This document shows, one piece after another, positions 15,524 through 24,557 of a stretch of 36,522 nucleotides of DNA. The notes under the pieces were generated by a model, which was given only the letters and a program-made list of their open reading frames with translations, did no database searches and was not told the origin of the DNA. The stretch's first letter is position 1, and every line of letters starts with the position of its first letter. The translations under genes and the position numbers were made by a program. This stretch comes from Lutibacter sp. Its GTDB lineage: Bacteria > Bacteroidota > Bacteroidia > Flavobacteriales > Flavobacteriaceae. The DNA is taken from the NCBI GenBank assembly GCA_002733665.1, contig NVWM01000035.1, forward strand, positions 1-36,522. The letters run 5' to 3'.

Positions 15524-16312
15524 TTATTTTAACGTAAACTGTTGTTTTTCTGAGTCAAACTCGATTTTATCAGAAGAAAAAATCTTTTCAATACTCTTGT
15601 CTTTTATTAGATCTTGAGGATTTCCAGAGATGATTTCATCATCTATCATCAGCCACAATTCATTAGCAGATTGTATGGCCAAATGAATTTCATGCGTAGA
15701 AATAATAATGGTTTTGCCTAATTCATCAACCATTTTTTTTAATAACACAAAAGTTTCCATTTTGTGTTGTACATCAAGGTGTGCAGTCGGCTCGTCTAAA
15801 ATAATAATATCAGTATCTTGCGCTAATGCTCTTGAAATCAATACTTTTTGTAGTTGACCGTCACTCAATTCATAATATTTTTTATTTTCAAGATCCTCAA
15901 TATTGGTAAGTTGCATAGACTCTTTGACCTTATCAATATCGGTTTGTGAAAGTGAGCCAATCCAATTTGTGTACGGTTGTCTTCCTAAAGCAATAAGTTC
16001 AAAAACGGTCAAGTTGCTATCAGGCAATTTTTCAGTTAGTACCAAACTCATCACTTTTGATAAATCATTTGATGAGTATAATTCTAGATTTTTATTTCTG
16101 ATGTCTATTTCTCCACCTAATTTTTGTTGCACCTTTGAGAGTGTTCGTAATAAAGTAGATTTACCAATTCCGTTTTTACCAACTAAGCAGATTAATTTTG
16201 GTTCATTTATTTCAATATCAATATTTGAAGCAATACTTAGTTGCTTCTTTTTAGAAGTGTAACCTATTTGTAGGTCTGTTGTTTTTAAGATAGATTGTTT
16301 TAGCATCTTCAA
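15524..16312 (-). CDS. Iron/cobalamin-type ABC transporter ATPase (FecE/BtuD-like)
   Basis: This 262-residue ATPase energises uptake of iron chelates or cobalamin together with the permease at 17845-18870. Walker A is GKNGIGKSTLL (about 44-54), the signature is LSDGQLQKV, and Walker B reads DIIILDEPTAHLD. The H-loop is STHEI. The second signature residue varies from the usual LSGGQ. It is separated from the permease gene by the SatD and DUF3307 genes, an unusual interruption. The start lies 4 bp downstream of the DUF3307 stop, so these genes are probably one transcript. No substrate-binding protein or TonB receptor gene is in this window. Confidence 0.88.
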   Translation of the reverse strand: MKMLKQSILKTTDLQIGYTSKKKQLSIASNIDIEINEPKLICLVGKNGIGKSTLLRTLSKVQQKLGGEIDIRNKNLELYSSNDLSKVMSLVLTEKLPDSNLTVFELIALGRQPYTNWIGSLSQTDIDKVKESMQLTNIEDLENKKYYELSDGQLQKVLISRALAQDTDIIILDEPTAHLDVQHKMETFVLLKKMVDELGKTIIISTHEIHLAIQSANELWLMIDDEIISGNPQDLIKDKSIEKIFSSDKIEFDSEKQQFTLK

Positions 16313-16316
16313 TTTT

Positions 16317-17036
16317 CTATATATTATTTACCAATACGCCAATAACTATTGCGATTCCAAAACTTAGCATTGTGCCAATAAGTACATACTCAGTTTTATT
16401 AAAACCATCCTCATTTTTAGGACTATATCGCAAAATTGATTTTGCAGCAATTAAAAATCCCACAGCTTTAAATTCTCCTGACAATATAAAAACGATGATT
16501 AACCAACGTTCAAGAATCCCAATTAGGCGTCCTGCTTTTAAAAGTTCATCTTCTTTTTTCACATCAACTTTTATCTCATAAATTTTAAAAATTTCTCTAA
16601 TTAGAATGTTTGAAGGCTTTGTGGTGATTAGAAAAGCGAGAAATATTAGGAGGTATTTTATGTTCAATTCAACATGTAACCACGAATTAATTTCAAATTT
16701 ATTTGAAAATAAAAATGTAACAGTTACCAAGATTAAAAGATGTAAAAATTGATCTATAAAAAAAGCATAGCGACCCAAACTTTTACTTTTATTTATTTTT
16801 GGTTTCAAGCCATCAATCATCCAATGCGTAAACGCGATTAATAGTGAAGCAAAAACAAAATTTAGTTGAAATGAGAGTAACCAAGAACTTAAAAAAACAA
16901 TTAAAATATGCCATTTTAAAAACGAACTTTTAAATCCTTTCTCATTTTTATCAATTGCTTTTTTATCATTTTGCAATGTGTAATCAGCAATTAAATGTGC
17001 AACAAACTGAAGAATTAAAAGATGCGAAAATTCCAT
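16317..17036 (-). CDS. DUF3307 integral membrane protein
   Basis: This 239-residue polytopic membrane protein has about six hydrophobic segments. The N-terminal family signature LQFVAHLIADYTLQNDKKAI is present (DUF3307), followed by HWMIDGLKP, both with conserved acidic and His residues facing the membrane. The function is unknown. It starts 1 bp after the SatD-like gene ends. The same pair occurs together in other flavobacteria as far as I recall, which suggests that the soluble SatD-like protein controls or cooperates with it. Confidence 0.82.
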   Translation of the reverse strand: MEFSHLLILQFVAHLIADYTLQNDKKAIDKNEKGFKSSFLKWHILIVFLSSWLLSFQLNFVFASLLIAFTHWMIDGLKPKINKSKSLGRYAFFIDQFLHLLILVTVTFLFSNKFEINSWLHVELNIKYLLIFLAFLITTKPSNILIREIFKIYEIKVDVKKEDELLKAGRLIGILERWLIIVFILSGEFKAVGFLIAAKSILRYSPKNEDGFNKTEYVLIGTMLSFGIAIVIGVLVNNI

Positions 17037-17037
17037 T

Positions 17038-17718
17038 TTAATGATTTTTTATTAAAGTACTGTATTGATTTACAGTCGTTTCTATAGCGTTCCACCCAAC
17101 ACTTAAAGAATGTTGATTAACAGCAGGTTGAGTGATATTCATGATTTTTGAAATTTCATTTTCACTATAATCTAATAATTTATAATACAGCACTTCGCAT
17201 TGTTTTGCTGTAGCCTTGTTTAATATAAAATCTAATAATTCTATTGAAGCCTTAAAGTGAAAGTTCAAATCATCATTGTTTGACACAAAAAACAATGTGT
17301 TTTTAATAACTATGCGTTCTTTATTATGTGTGCTTTCTTCGTTTATTTTTCTTCCAGACATATATATGGCCTCACCATCTATAATTCCTTTTTTTGCGTC
17401 AAATCGTTTTAAACTCCCCAATCCAATAGCAAGTCGAACACCATAACTTTTGAAATATTTAAAGCGCTTATTTGTGGTTTCGCCTTCAAGTTCAATTGCT
17501 TTTATTGAACACTTGATTAATATGGCGATTTTTAATGCCTCTTCAGGTTTATCAACAACACATTCCAAATAATCACCTTTTACAATTCTGCAAAATGAAT
17601 TGTACTTTTCGGCTAATAAATCAATTAAATGATGAATCCTTTTTTCAAGAATTCCTTTGTTTTTGTTTGATAAGCTCGTGAATGCAACGATGTCTCCTGA
17701 TATTGTTGATCTATTCAT
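17038..17718 (-). CDS. SatD-family protein with C-terminal HTH
   Basis: This 226-residue cytoplasmic protein has an N-terminal region typical of SatD-like proteins (SGDIVAFTSLSNK, then FCRIVKGDYLECVV and GVRLAIGLGSLKRF), a fold reminiscent of a nucleotidyl-cyclase-like domain. The C-terminal helix-turn-helix of sigma-70 region-4/LuxR type lies about 165-210, in CEVLYYKLLDYSENEISKI and MNITQPAVNQHSLSVGWNAI. A DNA-binding role, perhaps autoregulating the SatD-DUF3307 pair, is inferred. It has its own -7 box at 17736-17743. Confidence 0.75.
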   Translation of the reverse strand: MNRSTISGDIVAFTSLSNKNKGILEKRIHHLIDLLAEKYNSFCRIVKGDYLECVVDKPEEALKIAILIKCSIKAIELEGETTNKRFKYFKSYGVRLAIGLGSLKRFDAKKGIIDGEAIYMSGRKINEESTHNKERIVIKNTLFFVSNNDDLNFHFKASIELLDFILNKATAKQCEVLYYKLLDYSENEISKIMNITQPAVNQHSLSVGWNAIETTVNQYSTLIKNH

Positions 17719-17735
17719 ATAAATAATATATAGTA

Positions 17736-17743
17736 CAAATATA
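17736..17743 (-). promoter_or_regulatory. Probable -7 box of the SatD-DUF3307-ATPase unit
   Basis: On the minus strand 17743-17736 reads TATATTTG, matching TAnnTTTG, 17 bp before the ATG at 17718. No clear -33 TTG is at the expected distance. It separates the SatD unit from the permease gene upstream. Confidence 0.35.
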
Positions 17744-17772
17744 TATAAAAATATAATATTTAAAACCTTTTA

Positions 17773-17831
17773 GGCTTTTAAACTACATTTAAAAGCTTTT
17801 AACCCTTTAAACTGCATTTAAAGCCTTTTAA
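17773..17831. repeat. Two tandem palindromic units between the permease and SatD genes
   Basis: Two near-identical units of about 30 bp (17773-17802 and 17803-17831) each contain an inverted repeat: CTTTTAAA-CTACA-TTTAAAAG in the first and CTTTAAA-CTGCA-TTTAAAG in the second. They sit 30-50 bp upstream of the SatD promoter box and just after the permease stop. No T-run follows, so operator sites for the SatD HTH or a transcript-stabilising hairpin pair are both possible. Confidence 0.6.
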
Positions 17832-17844
17832 ACCTTTAAATAAT

Positions 17845-18870
17845 TTACGTTATTTTTTTAGTACGAACTAATAACCAAATAACAATTGGTGCGCCAAATA
17901 ATGATGTGATTGCGTTGATTGGCAGCGTGTATTCACTTGTTGGTAATTGAGCGATCATATCAGCAACAAGCATTAAAATTGCACCAACAATTGCAACAGC
18001 AAACAATAATATTTTATGGTTTGAGGTATGAAAAACTAATTTTGTTAAATGCGGTACAGCAAGACCAACAAAGGCAATTGGACCAGAAAAAGCGGTAATA
18101 ACTCCTGTTAAAATACTTGTTGTGATTAATATAATGTTTCGTGTTCTTTTAATGTTTACACCCATGCTTTTTGCGTAATTCTCACCAAGAAGCATACTAT
18201 TTAATGGTTTGATGATAAAAAACAGTAGCGAAACGCCAATAATAAAAATGACTCCAAAAATAGTAAGTTCATTCCAACTAAGATTTCCTAAACTTCCAAA
18301 TCCCCAAAAAATGAATTGTTGTAACTGTTCGGCACTGCTAAAATATGCTAAAACACTTATAATGGCAGATGTAATACTTCCAAACATCAAACCTATAATC
18401 AAAATTGACATGGTGTTTCTTACTTTGCTTGCGGCAATTAAAACTGCAGACAATACTAAAAATGCTCCTAAACTTGCTGCTATAGCCATAGAAAAACTTG
18501 AAAATGCAAAGGCAGAAATTCCGCCAATAAGTGATGCGCCTAAAATAAGAATGGCAACACCTAGACTCGCTCCAGAACTAATACCTAAAACAAAAGGTCC
18601 AGCAAGTGGATTTCTAAATAACGTTTGCATTAACAGCCCACTAATTGACAATCCTGCACCTACTAAAATTGCTGTAATTGCTTTGGGAACTCTATAATCT
18701 ACAACAATCGTCTGCCAAGTATCTTTGCTTACTTCTCCATTAAAAATAGCAGAAAAAACATCTTTAAAGGGTATAGAAACGGAGCCAAGACTAATGTTTA
18801 AAAACCATAGTACAACTAATAAAAGCAGTAGTAAAATGAAGGTGGTTTTATATGATTTAGTTATGTGCAT
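17845..18870 (-). CDS. FecCD-family ABC transporter permease (iron siderophore or cobalamin uptake)
   Basis: This 341-residue permease has about nine to ten membrane helices. Family segments include VPKAITAILVGAGLSISGLL, NPLAGPFVLGISSGASLG, FSGPIAFVGLAVPHL and ADMIAQLPTSEYTLPINAIT. I chose the ATG at 18870 (MHITKSYKTTF). The frame is open to 19011 but the extra 47 codons cross a REP-like palindrome (18883-18902) and have no membrane or family character. It works with the ATPase at 15524-16312 to bring iron chelates or B12 from the periplasm. It is downstream of rdgB on the same strand. Confidence 0.88.
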   Translation of the reverse strand: MHITKSYKTTFILLLLLLVVLWFLNISLGSVSIPFKDVFSAIFNGEVSKDTWQTIVVDYRVPKAITAILVGAGLSISGLLMQTLFRNPLAGPFVLGISSGASLGVAILILGASLIGGISAFAFSSFSMAIAASLGAFLVLSAVLIAASKVRNTMSILIIGLMFGSITSAIISVLAYFSSAEQLQQFIFWGFGSLGNLSWNELTIFGVIFIIGVSLLFFIIKPLNSMLLGENYAKSMGVNIKRTRNIILITTSILTGVITAFSGPIAFVGLAVPHLTKLVFHTSNHKILLFAVAIVGAILMLVADMIAQLPTSEYTLPINAITSLFGAPIVIWLLVRTKKIT

Positions 18871-18882
18871 AGAAAAATGTCT

Positions 18883-18902
18883 GGTCGAGCGCAGTCGAGA
18901 CC
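18883..18902. repeat. Short REP-like palindrome upstream of the permease gene
   Basis: The 20-bp sequence GGTCGAGCGCAGTCGAGACC has inverted ends (GGTC/GACC) and a TCGA-N6-TCGA core. It is far more GC-rich than its surroundings. Similar TCGACTGCGCTCGA palindromes are scattered between genes in many flavobacteria. It lies in the 112-bp gap between rdgB and the permease start. Confidence 0.6.
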
Positions 18903-18982
18903 TAATAAACCTCTCGTTTTGCTTTGCAAGGTATCTTCGCTCAAAATATATTTTAATCTCAATAATGTTCGAGGAGGCAAAT

Positions 18983-19561
18983 TTAAGATTTATATGTTGA
19001 TAAAAAAGCAATTAATTTTTTAATGGCTTTTCCGCGATGAGAAATGGCACCTTTTTCTGCTAGTGTCATTTCTGCAAATGAAGTTTTGAAACCTGTAGGT
19101 TTAAAAATAGGATCGTAGCCAAAGCCTTTTTCACCTTGCTTTTTTGTAAGTATTTCTCCTTCACAGTTGCCTTCAAACAATTGTTGCTCTCCATTGAGAT
19201 TTAGCGCAACAACAGTTCTAAATTGTGCCTTTCTATTTGTGTTGTTTTTTAATGTTTTGAGTAGTTTTTGCATATTCTTTTCAGAATCTGCATCTTCTCC
19301 AGCATATCTAGCAGAATAAACTCCAGGAGCACCATCTAAGGCTTCAACTTCAAGTCCAGTATCATCTGCAAAACAATCAAAACCGTAGTTTTTGGTAACA
19401 TAATTGGCTTTTAAAATTGCGTTGCCTTCAAGTGTATTTGCAGTCTCAGGAATATCTTTATAACATTCAATATCTTGTAAGGATAAAATTTCTATTTGTG
19501 GTAATAAAGCCTCAACTTCTTTAAGTTTATTAGCGTTATTTGTTGCAAAAACAATTTTCAT
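18983..19561 (-). CDS. rdgB: RdgB/HAM1 non-canonical purine NTP pyrophosphatase
   Basis: RdgB hydrolyses dITP, ITP and XTP to the monophosphate and cleans the nucleotide pool. The 192-residue protein starts [20 protein letters not shown], the substrate-binding signature (T-x-N-x-x-K). It has [25 protein letters not shown] (about 61-85) with the catalytic Asp, [11 protein letters not shown], the segment [19 protein letters not shown], and the His-Arg motif at its end. Length is typical. A TACTTTTG box (19573-19566, minus) sits directly before the ATG, so its transcript may be leaderless. Confidence 0.95.
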   Translation of the reverse strand: MKIVFATNNANKLKEVEALLPQIEILSLQDIECYKDIPETANTLEGNAILKANYVTKNYGFDCFADDTGLEVEALDGAPGVYSARYAGEDADSEKNMQKLLKTLKNNTNRKAQFRTVVALNLNGEQQLFEGNCEGEILTKKQGEKGFGYDPIFKPTGFKTSFAEMTLAEKGAISHRGKAIKKLIAFLSTYKS

Positions 19562-19605
19562 ATAGCAAAAGTACTGTTAATTAATAAAACTCCATATAAT
19601 TTTCG

Positions 19606-19613
19606 TATTATTG
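19606..19613 (+). promoter_or_regulatory. Weak -7 box for lasso precursor 1
   Basis: TATTATTG differs from TAnnTTTG by one base and lies 18 bp before the ATG at 19632. No convincing -33 element is visible. It is suggested mainly because precursor 1 is the first plus-strand gene after the divergent rdgB. Confidence 0.3.
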
Positions 19614-19631
19614 CGCTAAACTAATAATAAG

Positions 19632-19781
19632 ATGAACAAACCAATAACTAAAAAGAAACAATGGATTACACCTGAGATTGTGGATTTAGATATGCAAAAC
19701 ACTAATGGTGGTGCACTAACAAACTTCATTGAAATGGGTGGACCTGGACCTACTACTCCCACTTGCGCACCTTCATCTTAA
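19632..19781 (+). CDS. Lasso peptide precursor 1 (intact)
   Basis: This 49-codon gene encodes a leader MNKPITKKKQWITPEIVDLD followed by MQNTN, then the core. The leader has a W-x-x-P-x-I recognition motif, equivalent to the YxxPxL motif bound by the RRE protein B1, and Thr24, which fits the conserved Thr at -2 before the cleavage site. The core is then 24 residues: ring segment GGALTNFIE with Glu9 as macrolactam partner of Gly1, followed by a loop and tail rich in Gly, Pro and Thr that ends TCAPSS. There is one Cys only, so no disulfide. The cleavage site is inferred; cutting one residue later would give a Gly1-Glu8 ring. It is the only precursor in the locus with an unbroken standard frame. 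Confidence 0.88.
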   Translation: MNKPITKKKQWITPEIVDLDMQNTNGGALTNFIEMGGPGPTTPTCAPSS

Positions 19782-19846
19782 CTTTTTGTAGTTAGAACAC
19801 TTTTACATCATTAAAAAACTAATTCGTAAAAAGCCGTTTTTTTTTG

Positions 19847-19854
19847 TAACTTTG
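19847..19854 (+). promoter_or_regulatory. -7 box for lasso precursor 2
   Basis: TAACTTTG is a perfect TAnnTTTG match 27 bp before the TTG at 19882. A possible -33 (TTCG, 19823-19826) is 20 nt upstream. Precursor 2 therefore appears to have kept its own promoter although its frame is broken. Confidence 0.4.
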
Positions 19855-19881
19855 CAATTGAATTTTTAAAAACATACAATT

Positions 19882-20026
19882 TTGAATAAGATACAAACTG
19901 CTAAAAAGAAACAATGGGGTTACTCCAGAGATTGTAGATTTAGATGTGCAAAACACAAATAGTGGAACTGTTGTAGGTGCTGTAGAAAATACTACAGTAT
20001 ATGCTGTCTGCGCACCTTCATCTTAG
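19882..20026 (+). pseudogene. Lasso peptide precursor 2, broken by a +1 frameshift
   Basis: From the TTG at 19882 the frame reads MNKIQTAKKKQW and then meets GGGG (19916-19919) where the parallel with precursor 1 needs GGG. With four G the frame ends early (stop within about 15 codons). With one G removed it continues VTPEIVDLDVQNTN, then ring segment SGTVVGAVE, and a tail ending VCAPSS, stopping at the TAG at 20024-20026. Glu is again ten residues after the leader Thr and the CAPSS end matches precursor 1. The start is TTG, not ATG. It may be a real pseudogene, a phase-variable G-tract or a sequencing error in a homopolymer. Confidence 0.8.
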
Positions 20027-20084
20027 TTTAGAGGTTTCTAATTTTTTTGAAAATAATTTGTAATGAAAATATAACACTTATTTT

Positions 20085-21512
20085 ATGATTTTCATTACAT
20101 TAGATTTCGCACTTTTTTTTAGTATATTTTTTATCCTTTATTGGTTTATCTTTCATAAGAATATTAAAATTCAGAATATTTTAATTCTTATAGCGAGCTA
20201 TATTTTTTATGGTTGGTGGGATTGGCGATTTTTAATTCTTATATTTATAAGTAGCCTTGTTGACTATCTGGTTGGTCGGCTATTAATGAAAGAAGATAGG
20301 GAAATTAATAGAAAAATTCTTCTTTGGGTAAGTATAGGAACCAATCTTGGAATTCTAGGGTTTTTTAAATATTTCAACTTTTTCTTAGATAGTTTCAAAT
20401 CGGCTTATGGATTGTTCAATGCTACCGCTGAATTTTCTACATTAGACATTATACTTCCTGTTGGTATTAGTTTTTATACACTGCAGACACTTAGTTATAC
20501 TATTGATATTTATGATAAAAAAATAAAAGCAACCAATGATATTGTAAGTTTCTTTGCTTTTGTAAGTTTCTTCCCTCAACTAGTTGCTGGTCCTATAGAA
20601 AGAGCCAGTAAATTATTACCACAATTTAAAAAGAAGCGTATTTTTAATTACGAGCAAGCAGCAGATGGTATGCGTCAAGTTTTATGGGGTTTATTTAAGA
20701 AGATGGTTATCGCTGATAATTGTGCCAAATATGTGAATATTGGTTTTTCGGATTATGAGTCGCTTGATGGTAGCACCTTATTTTTAACTTTAGTAATTGC
20801 TTGTTTCCAATTTTATTGTGATTTCTCTGGATATACAGATATAGCAATAGGTACTGCAAGAACGTTAGGCTTTAAACTAAGTAAGAATTTTGATTATCCT
20901 TTTTTCTCAAGAAATGTATCAGAATTTTGGCAAAAATGGCACATTTCGCTTATTTCATGGATACGTGATTATGTGTTAAGAAGATTAAAAGGGTTTTCTA
21001 AGATTAAATTATATAGAAATATATTTATAGTATTCATATTGACAGGTTTTTGGCATGGTGCCAATTGGACGTTCATATTTTGGGGTTTTTTACATGCGTT
21101 AACATTTATACCTTTGGTGTTTTGGAAACGCACAAAATACAAGTATACTATTGCGCATAATAAGTTTTTTCCTAGCATTAAGGAATCATTTTTAATGCTT
21201 AAAACATTTTTGATATTTGCATTGGTAGGTGTGTTCTTTCGAATTGATACGGTATTGGATGGGTTTAAGTATTTAGGTAAAATTTTCAGCATATCATTAT
21301 TTTCAATGCCAATGTTACCTGGAAAAAGTGTATTTATTGGAATTGTATTTTTATTATTGGTAGAATGGATGCAAAGAAATAAGGAACATGGATTGTCGTT
21401 GGAAGGACTTAAAATTTCTCCAATAATTAGATGGTCATTTTATATAAGTATTGTATTTATAATCATCCTATTTGGAGGAAGTTCTAATGACTTTATATAT
21501 TTTCAATTTTAA
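20085..21512 (+). CDS. MBOAT-family O-acyltransferase (AlgI-like)
   Basis: This 475-residue polytopic membrane protein of the membrane-bound O-acyltransferase family has about ten helices. Family segments are visible: SYIFYGWWDWRFL, LGFFKYFNF, LPVGISFYTLQTLSYTIDIY, FPQLVAGPIERAS, and the catalytic-His motif ILTGFWHGANWTFIFWG. AlgI/DltB-type MBOATs move acyl groups across the membrane onto extracytoplasmic acceptors, working with an SGNH partner. Such a partner follows 8 bp downstream. It lies between the precursor genes and the peptide-modifying genes on the same strand, so acylation of the exported lasso peptide is conceivable, but acylation of a surface glycan is the usual job. Confidence 0.88.
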   Translation: MIFITLDFALFFSIFFILYWFIFHKNIKIQNILILIASYIFYGWWDWRFLILIFISSLVDYLVGRLLMKEDREINRKILLWVSIGTNLGILGFFKYFNFFLDSFKSAYGLFNATAEFSTLDIILPVGISFYTLQTLSYTIDIYDKKIKATNDIVSFFAFVSFFPQLVAGPIERASKLLPQFKKKRIFNYEQAADGMRQVLWGLFKKMVIADNCAKYVNIGFSDYESLDGSTLFLTLVIACFQFYCDFSGYTDIAIGTARTLGFKLSKNFDYPFFSRNVSEFWQKWHISLISWIRDYVLRRLKGFSKIKLYRNIFIVFILTGFWHGANWTFIFWGFLHALTFIPLVFWKRTKYKYTIAHNKFFPSIKESFLMLKTFLIFALVGVFFRIDTVLDGFKYLGKIFSISLFSMPMLPGKSVFIGIVFLLLVEWMQRNKEHGLSLEGLKISPIIRWSFYISIVFIIILFGGSSNDFIYFQF

Positions 21513-21520
21513 TATTTGAT

Positions 21521-22429
21521 ATGAAGAAATTTCTTATAAAAATTAGTTTTATCATTATACCAGTTATTATTTTCTTAGAGGTTGTAGAATATACAGTAAG
21601 AAAACAAGATAATTCCGTTTTAAAAATAAAGAGAGATTATATAGAAAATAATAATGAGAATATTGAAGGCTTAATTTTTGGTTCATCAACTTTATTGCAA
21701 GGTATAAATCCTGCGATTTTAAAAATGAATACGGCATCACTTGCTATTGCAGGAAATGATGTTAATAGTGGAGTCGTTTTGTTTAATGCAGTTAAAGAGC
21801 AGTTAAAATTAAAGTTTATCATATTTGAATTATCCAATGGTTATTTAGGTAAAAAAAACCCTAAAGGTTCACTGAGGAGTAAAAAGGCTCCATTCTATTT
21901 TAACACTCCCAAAAAAGAAGTCAAAGATTTTTTTCTTGCAAGGTATCCATTAAAAAAACAATTATTAAACAAGAAAAATAGACTATCTAGTTATAATAAA
22001 TGGGGTTTTGATACTAAAGTTAAAACTACTGATTTTGATAGATTTCATTATAATGACAGCATCATATTGAAATCTGAGCAAATGCTTAATGTTTTAAAAT
22101 ATCATAATGTTATCAATGCAAACAACTATATTTTTAATATTAATTTATTGCATGAATTGATTGAAATATGTAAAAACGAAAATATAAAAGTTGTTTTTGT
22201 AAGCCCTCCCAAATATCATCTTTATAACAATGTGTTAATTGATGAGCATTCAAGTCGAAGAAAAGAATTTTTAGAAGATGTTATTGATAATAAAAACGTC
22301 TTTTTTTGGAACTATGAAAGAACATATGAAAATGATTCTCAATCGTTTAGTGATTTAATTCACCTAAATTTGGATGGAGCACAACTGTTTTCTGAAAAAA
22401 TAAATCAAGAGTTGATTAAAATACAATGA
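21521..22429 (+). CDS. SGNH-hydrolase-like partner of the MBOAT protein
   Basis: This 302-residue protein has an N-terminal membrane anchor or signal (about 4-20, FLIKISFIIIPVIIFL) and an extracytoplasmic domain. The domain shows the SGNH/AlgJ-DltD pattern: LIFGSSTLLQGINP near residue 50 with a candidate nucleophile Ser, an Asn in IAGNDVNSG, and a C-terminal Asp-x-x-His in SDLIHLNLDGAQLFSEKI. Length and position beside the MBOAT gene suggest the two form an acyl-transfer pair. Sequence similarity is to the fold only; I do not recognise a named subfamily. Confidence 0.7.
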   Translation: MKKFLIKISFIIIPVIIFLEVVEYTVRKQDNSVLKIKRDYIENNNENIEGLIFGSSTLLQGINPAILKMNTASLAIAGNDVNSGVVLFNAVKEQLKLKFIIFELSNGYLGKKNPKGSLRSKKAPFYFNTPKKEVKDFFLARYPLKKQLLNKKNRLSSYNKWGFDTKVKTTDFDRFHYNDSIILKSEQMLNVLKYHNVINANNYIFNINLLHELIEICKNENIKVVFVSPPKYHLYNNVLIDEHSSRRKEFLEDVIDNKNVFFWNYERTYENDSQSFSDLIHLNLDGAQLFSEKINQELIKIQ

Positions 22430-22516
22430 TTTTTATTTAATTCTTTTTTTGTTATACTTGATATTTCGTTCAAAGATTATCACTCTAAGCATAGGGTTTT
22501 TAAGTATAATTTTATG

Positions 22517-22524
22517 TATTTTTG
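22517..22524 (+). promoter_or_regulatory. -7 box directly before a (CA)16 tract, kinase gene
   Basis: TATTTTTG is a perfect TAnnTTTG. It ends 2 nt before the dinucleotide repeat, so the start site would fall inside the repeat and the leader would be almost pure CA. A -33 element is not evident at the normal distance. Confidence 0.45.
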
Positions 22525-23390
<866 letters not shown>

Positions 23391-23391
<1 letters not shown>

Positions 23392-24275
23392 TGAACGCAA
23401 CTACTATAGACTTGAAAAAAAACATCATGTGGTTGGCTTCTTATCCTAAGTCAGGTAATACGTGGTTTCGCATGTTTTTAGCCAATTATTTAAAAAATGA
23501 TGAAGAACCAGTATCTTTAGATGAAATAGAATCTACACCTATTGCAAGTAGTCCTGTAGATTTTGAAGAAACAATGGGTTTCAATCCTTTTGAAATGGGC
23601 TTGGATGAAGTAGATTTGTACAGACCAGACATGTATAAAATAATCACACAAGATACTGAAGATGAAAATGAAGTTTTTTATAAAAAGATTCACGATGCAT
23701 ATACGCTAAACACTAATAATATTCCAATTTTTCCAGCAGAAGTAAGTATTGGTGCAGTTTATTTTGTTAGAAACCCATTGGATGTTTGTGTATCATATGC
23801 CAATCACAGTTCTTCTAATATTAAGCGAAAGGTAAAACTTATATTAAATGAAAAAGGTGATGTTGCAGGAAGGAAAACTGGGCAATTGCGACAGATAATG
23901 TTATCTTGGAAAAGTCATTATGATAGTTGGAAGTCTCAAACAGAAATACCTGTTCATATTGTTCGTTATGAAGATATGAAACAAACACCTATGGAAACGT
24001 TTGGAGCAATCATAAAATTTTTGAAATTAGATTATGATAAGGAGCGTTTAGGAAGAGCGATTGTTAATAGTGATTTTAAATTATTACAACAAATGGAAGC
24101 TGAAACTGGGTTTAAAGAAAAAGCACAGTTTTGTGAAAACTTTTTTTGGAAAGGAACTATAGGCAACTATAAAGAACATTTATCGGAAAAACAAATTGAA
24201 AGGATAGTGACTTATAGCAAAGAAACTATGATTGAATTGGGATATATAGATAGTAAAGGGAAATTGACAGTATAA
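23391..24275 (+). CDS. PAPS-dependent sulfotransferase in the lasso locus
   Basis: This 294-residue cytosolic sulfotransferase uses PAPS as sulfate donor. The 5'-phosphosulfate loop is ASYPKSGNTWFRM (about 16-28, Lys20) and the 3'-phosphate site is VRNPLDVCVSYANH (Arg127, Ser135), both intact. The C-terminal segment FFWKGTIGNYKEHLS resembles the RKGxxGDWK co-substrate motif. It is translationally coupled to the kinase gene (overlapping TAATG) and followed after 11 bp by the RRE protein gene, so it is embedded in the lasso operon. The likely acceptor is the lasso peptide, for example a Ser, Thr or Tyr hydroxyl, but a small-molecule acceptor is not excluded. Confidence 0.87.
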
Positions 24276-24286
24276 TAAATTAAGAA

Positions 24287-24550
24287 ATGGAGAAATATAG
24301 TAGAAACGATCAAGTTATTGACGGAGAATTAGATGACAACCAAGTAATGATGCATCTTGAAAAAGGAAAATATTATGGACTAAATCCAATTGGAAAAAGT
24401 ATTTGGGCATTATTAGAAACACCAAAAAGTTTTGATGAAATCACAACAGCATTATTATCAGAATTTGAAGTTTCAGAAGAACAATGTATTGAAGAAACAA
24501 AAACCTTTATTGAAAAGGCAACAGAACTTGATATTTTAAAAAAAATATAA
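24287..24550 (+). CDS. Lasso RRE protein B1 (PqqD-like)
   Basis: This 87-residue protein is a complete PqqD-like RiPP recognition element. It has the winged-helix start KYSRNDQVIDGELDDNQVMM, then KYYGLNPIGKSIWALLE, and an amphipathic C-terminal helix ending CIEETKTFIEKATEL. B1 proteins bind the precursor leader and deliver it to the B2 protease and cyclase. The W-x-x-P-x-I motif in the precursors is the predicted ligand. Here B1 and B2 are separate genes, as in most non-proteobacterial clusters, with a 7-bp gap to B2. Confidence 0.9.
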   Translation: MEKYSRNDQVIDGELDDNQVMMHLEKGKYYGLNPIGKSIWALLETPKSFDEITTALLSEFEVSEEQCIEETKTFIEKATELDILKKI

Positions 24551-24557
24551 GAAGAAG

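Noticed and set aside
18871-19011. Longer N-terminus for the FecCD permease (start at 19011)
   Set aside because: It would translate a REP-like palindrome and has no membrane or family features; the ATG at 18870 fits the family.
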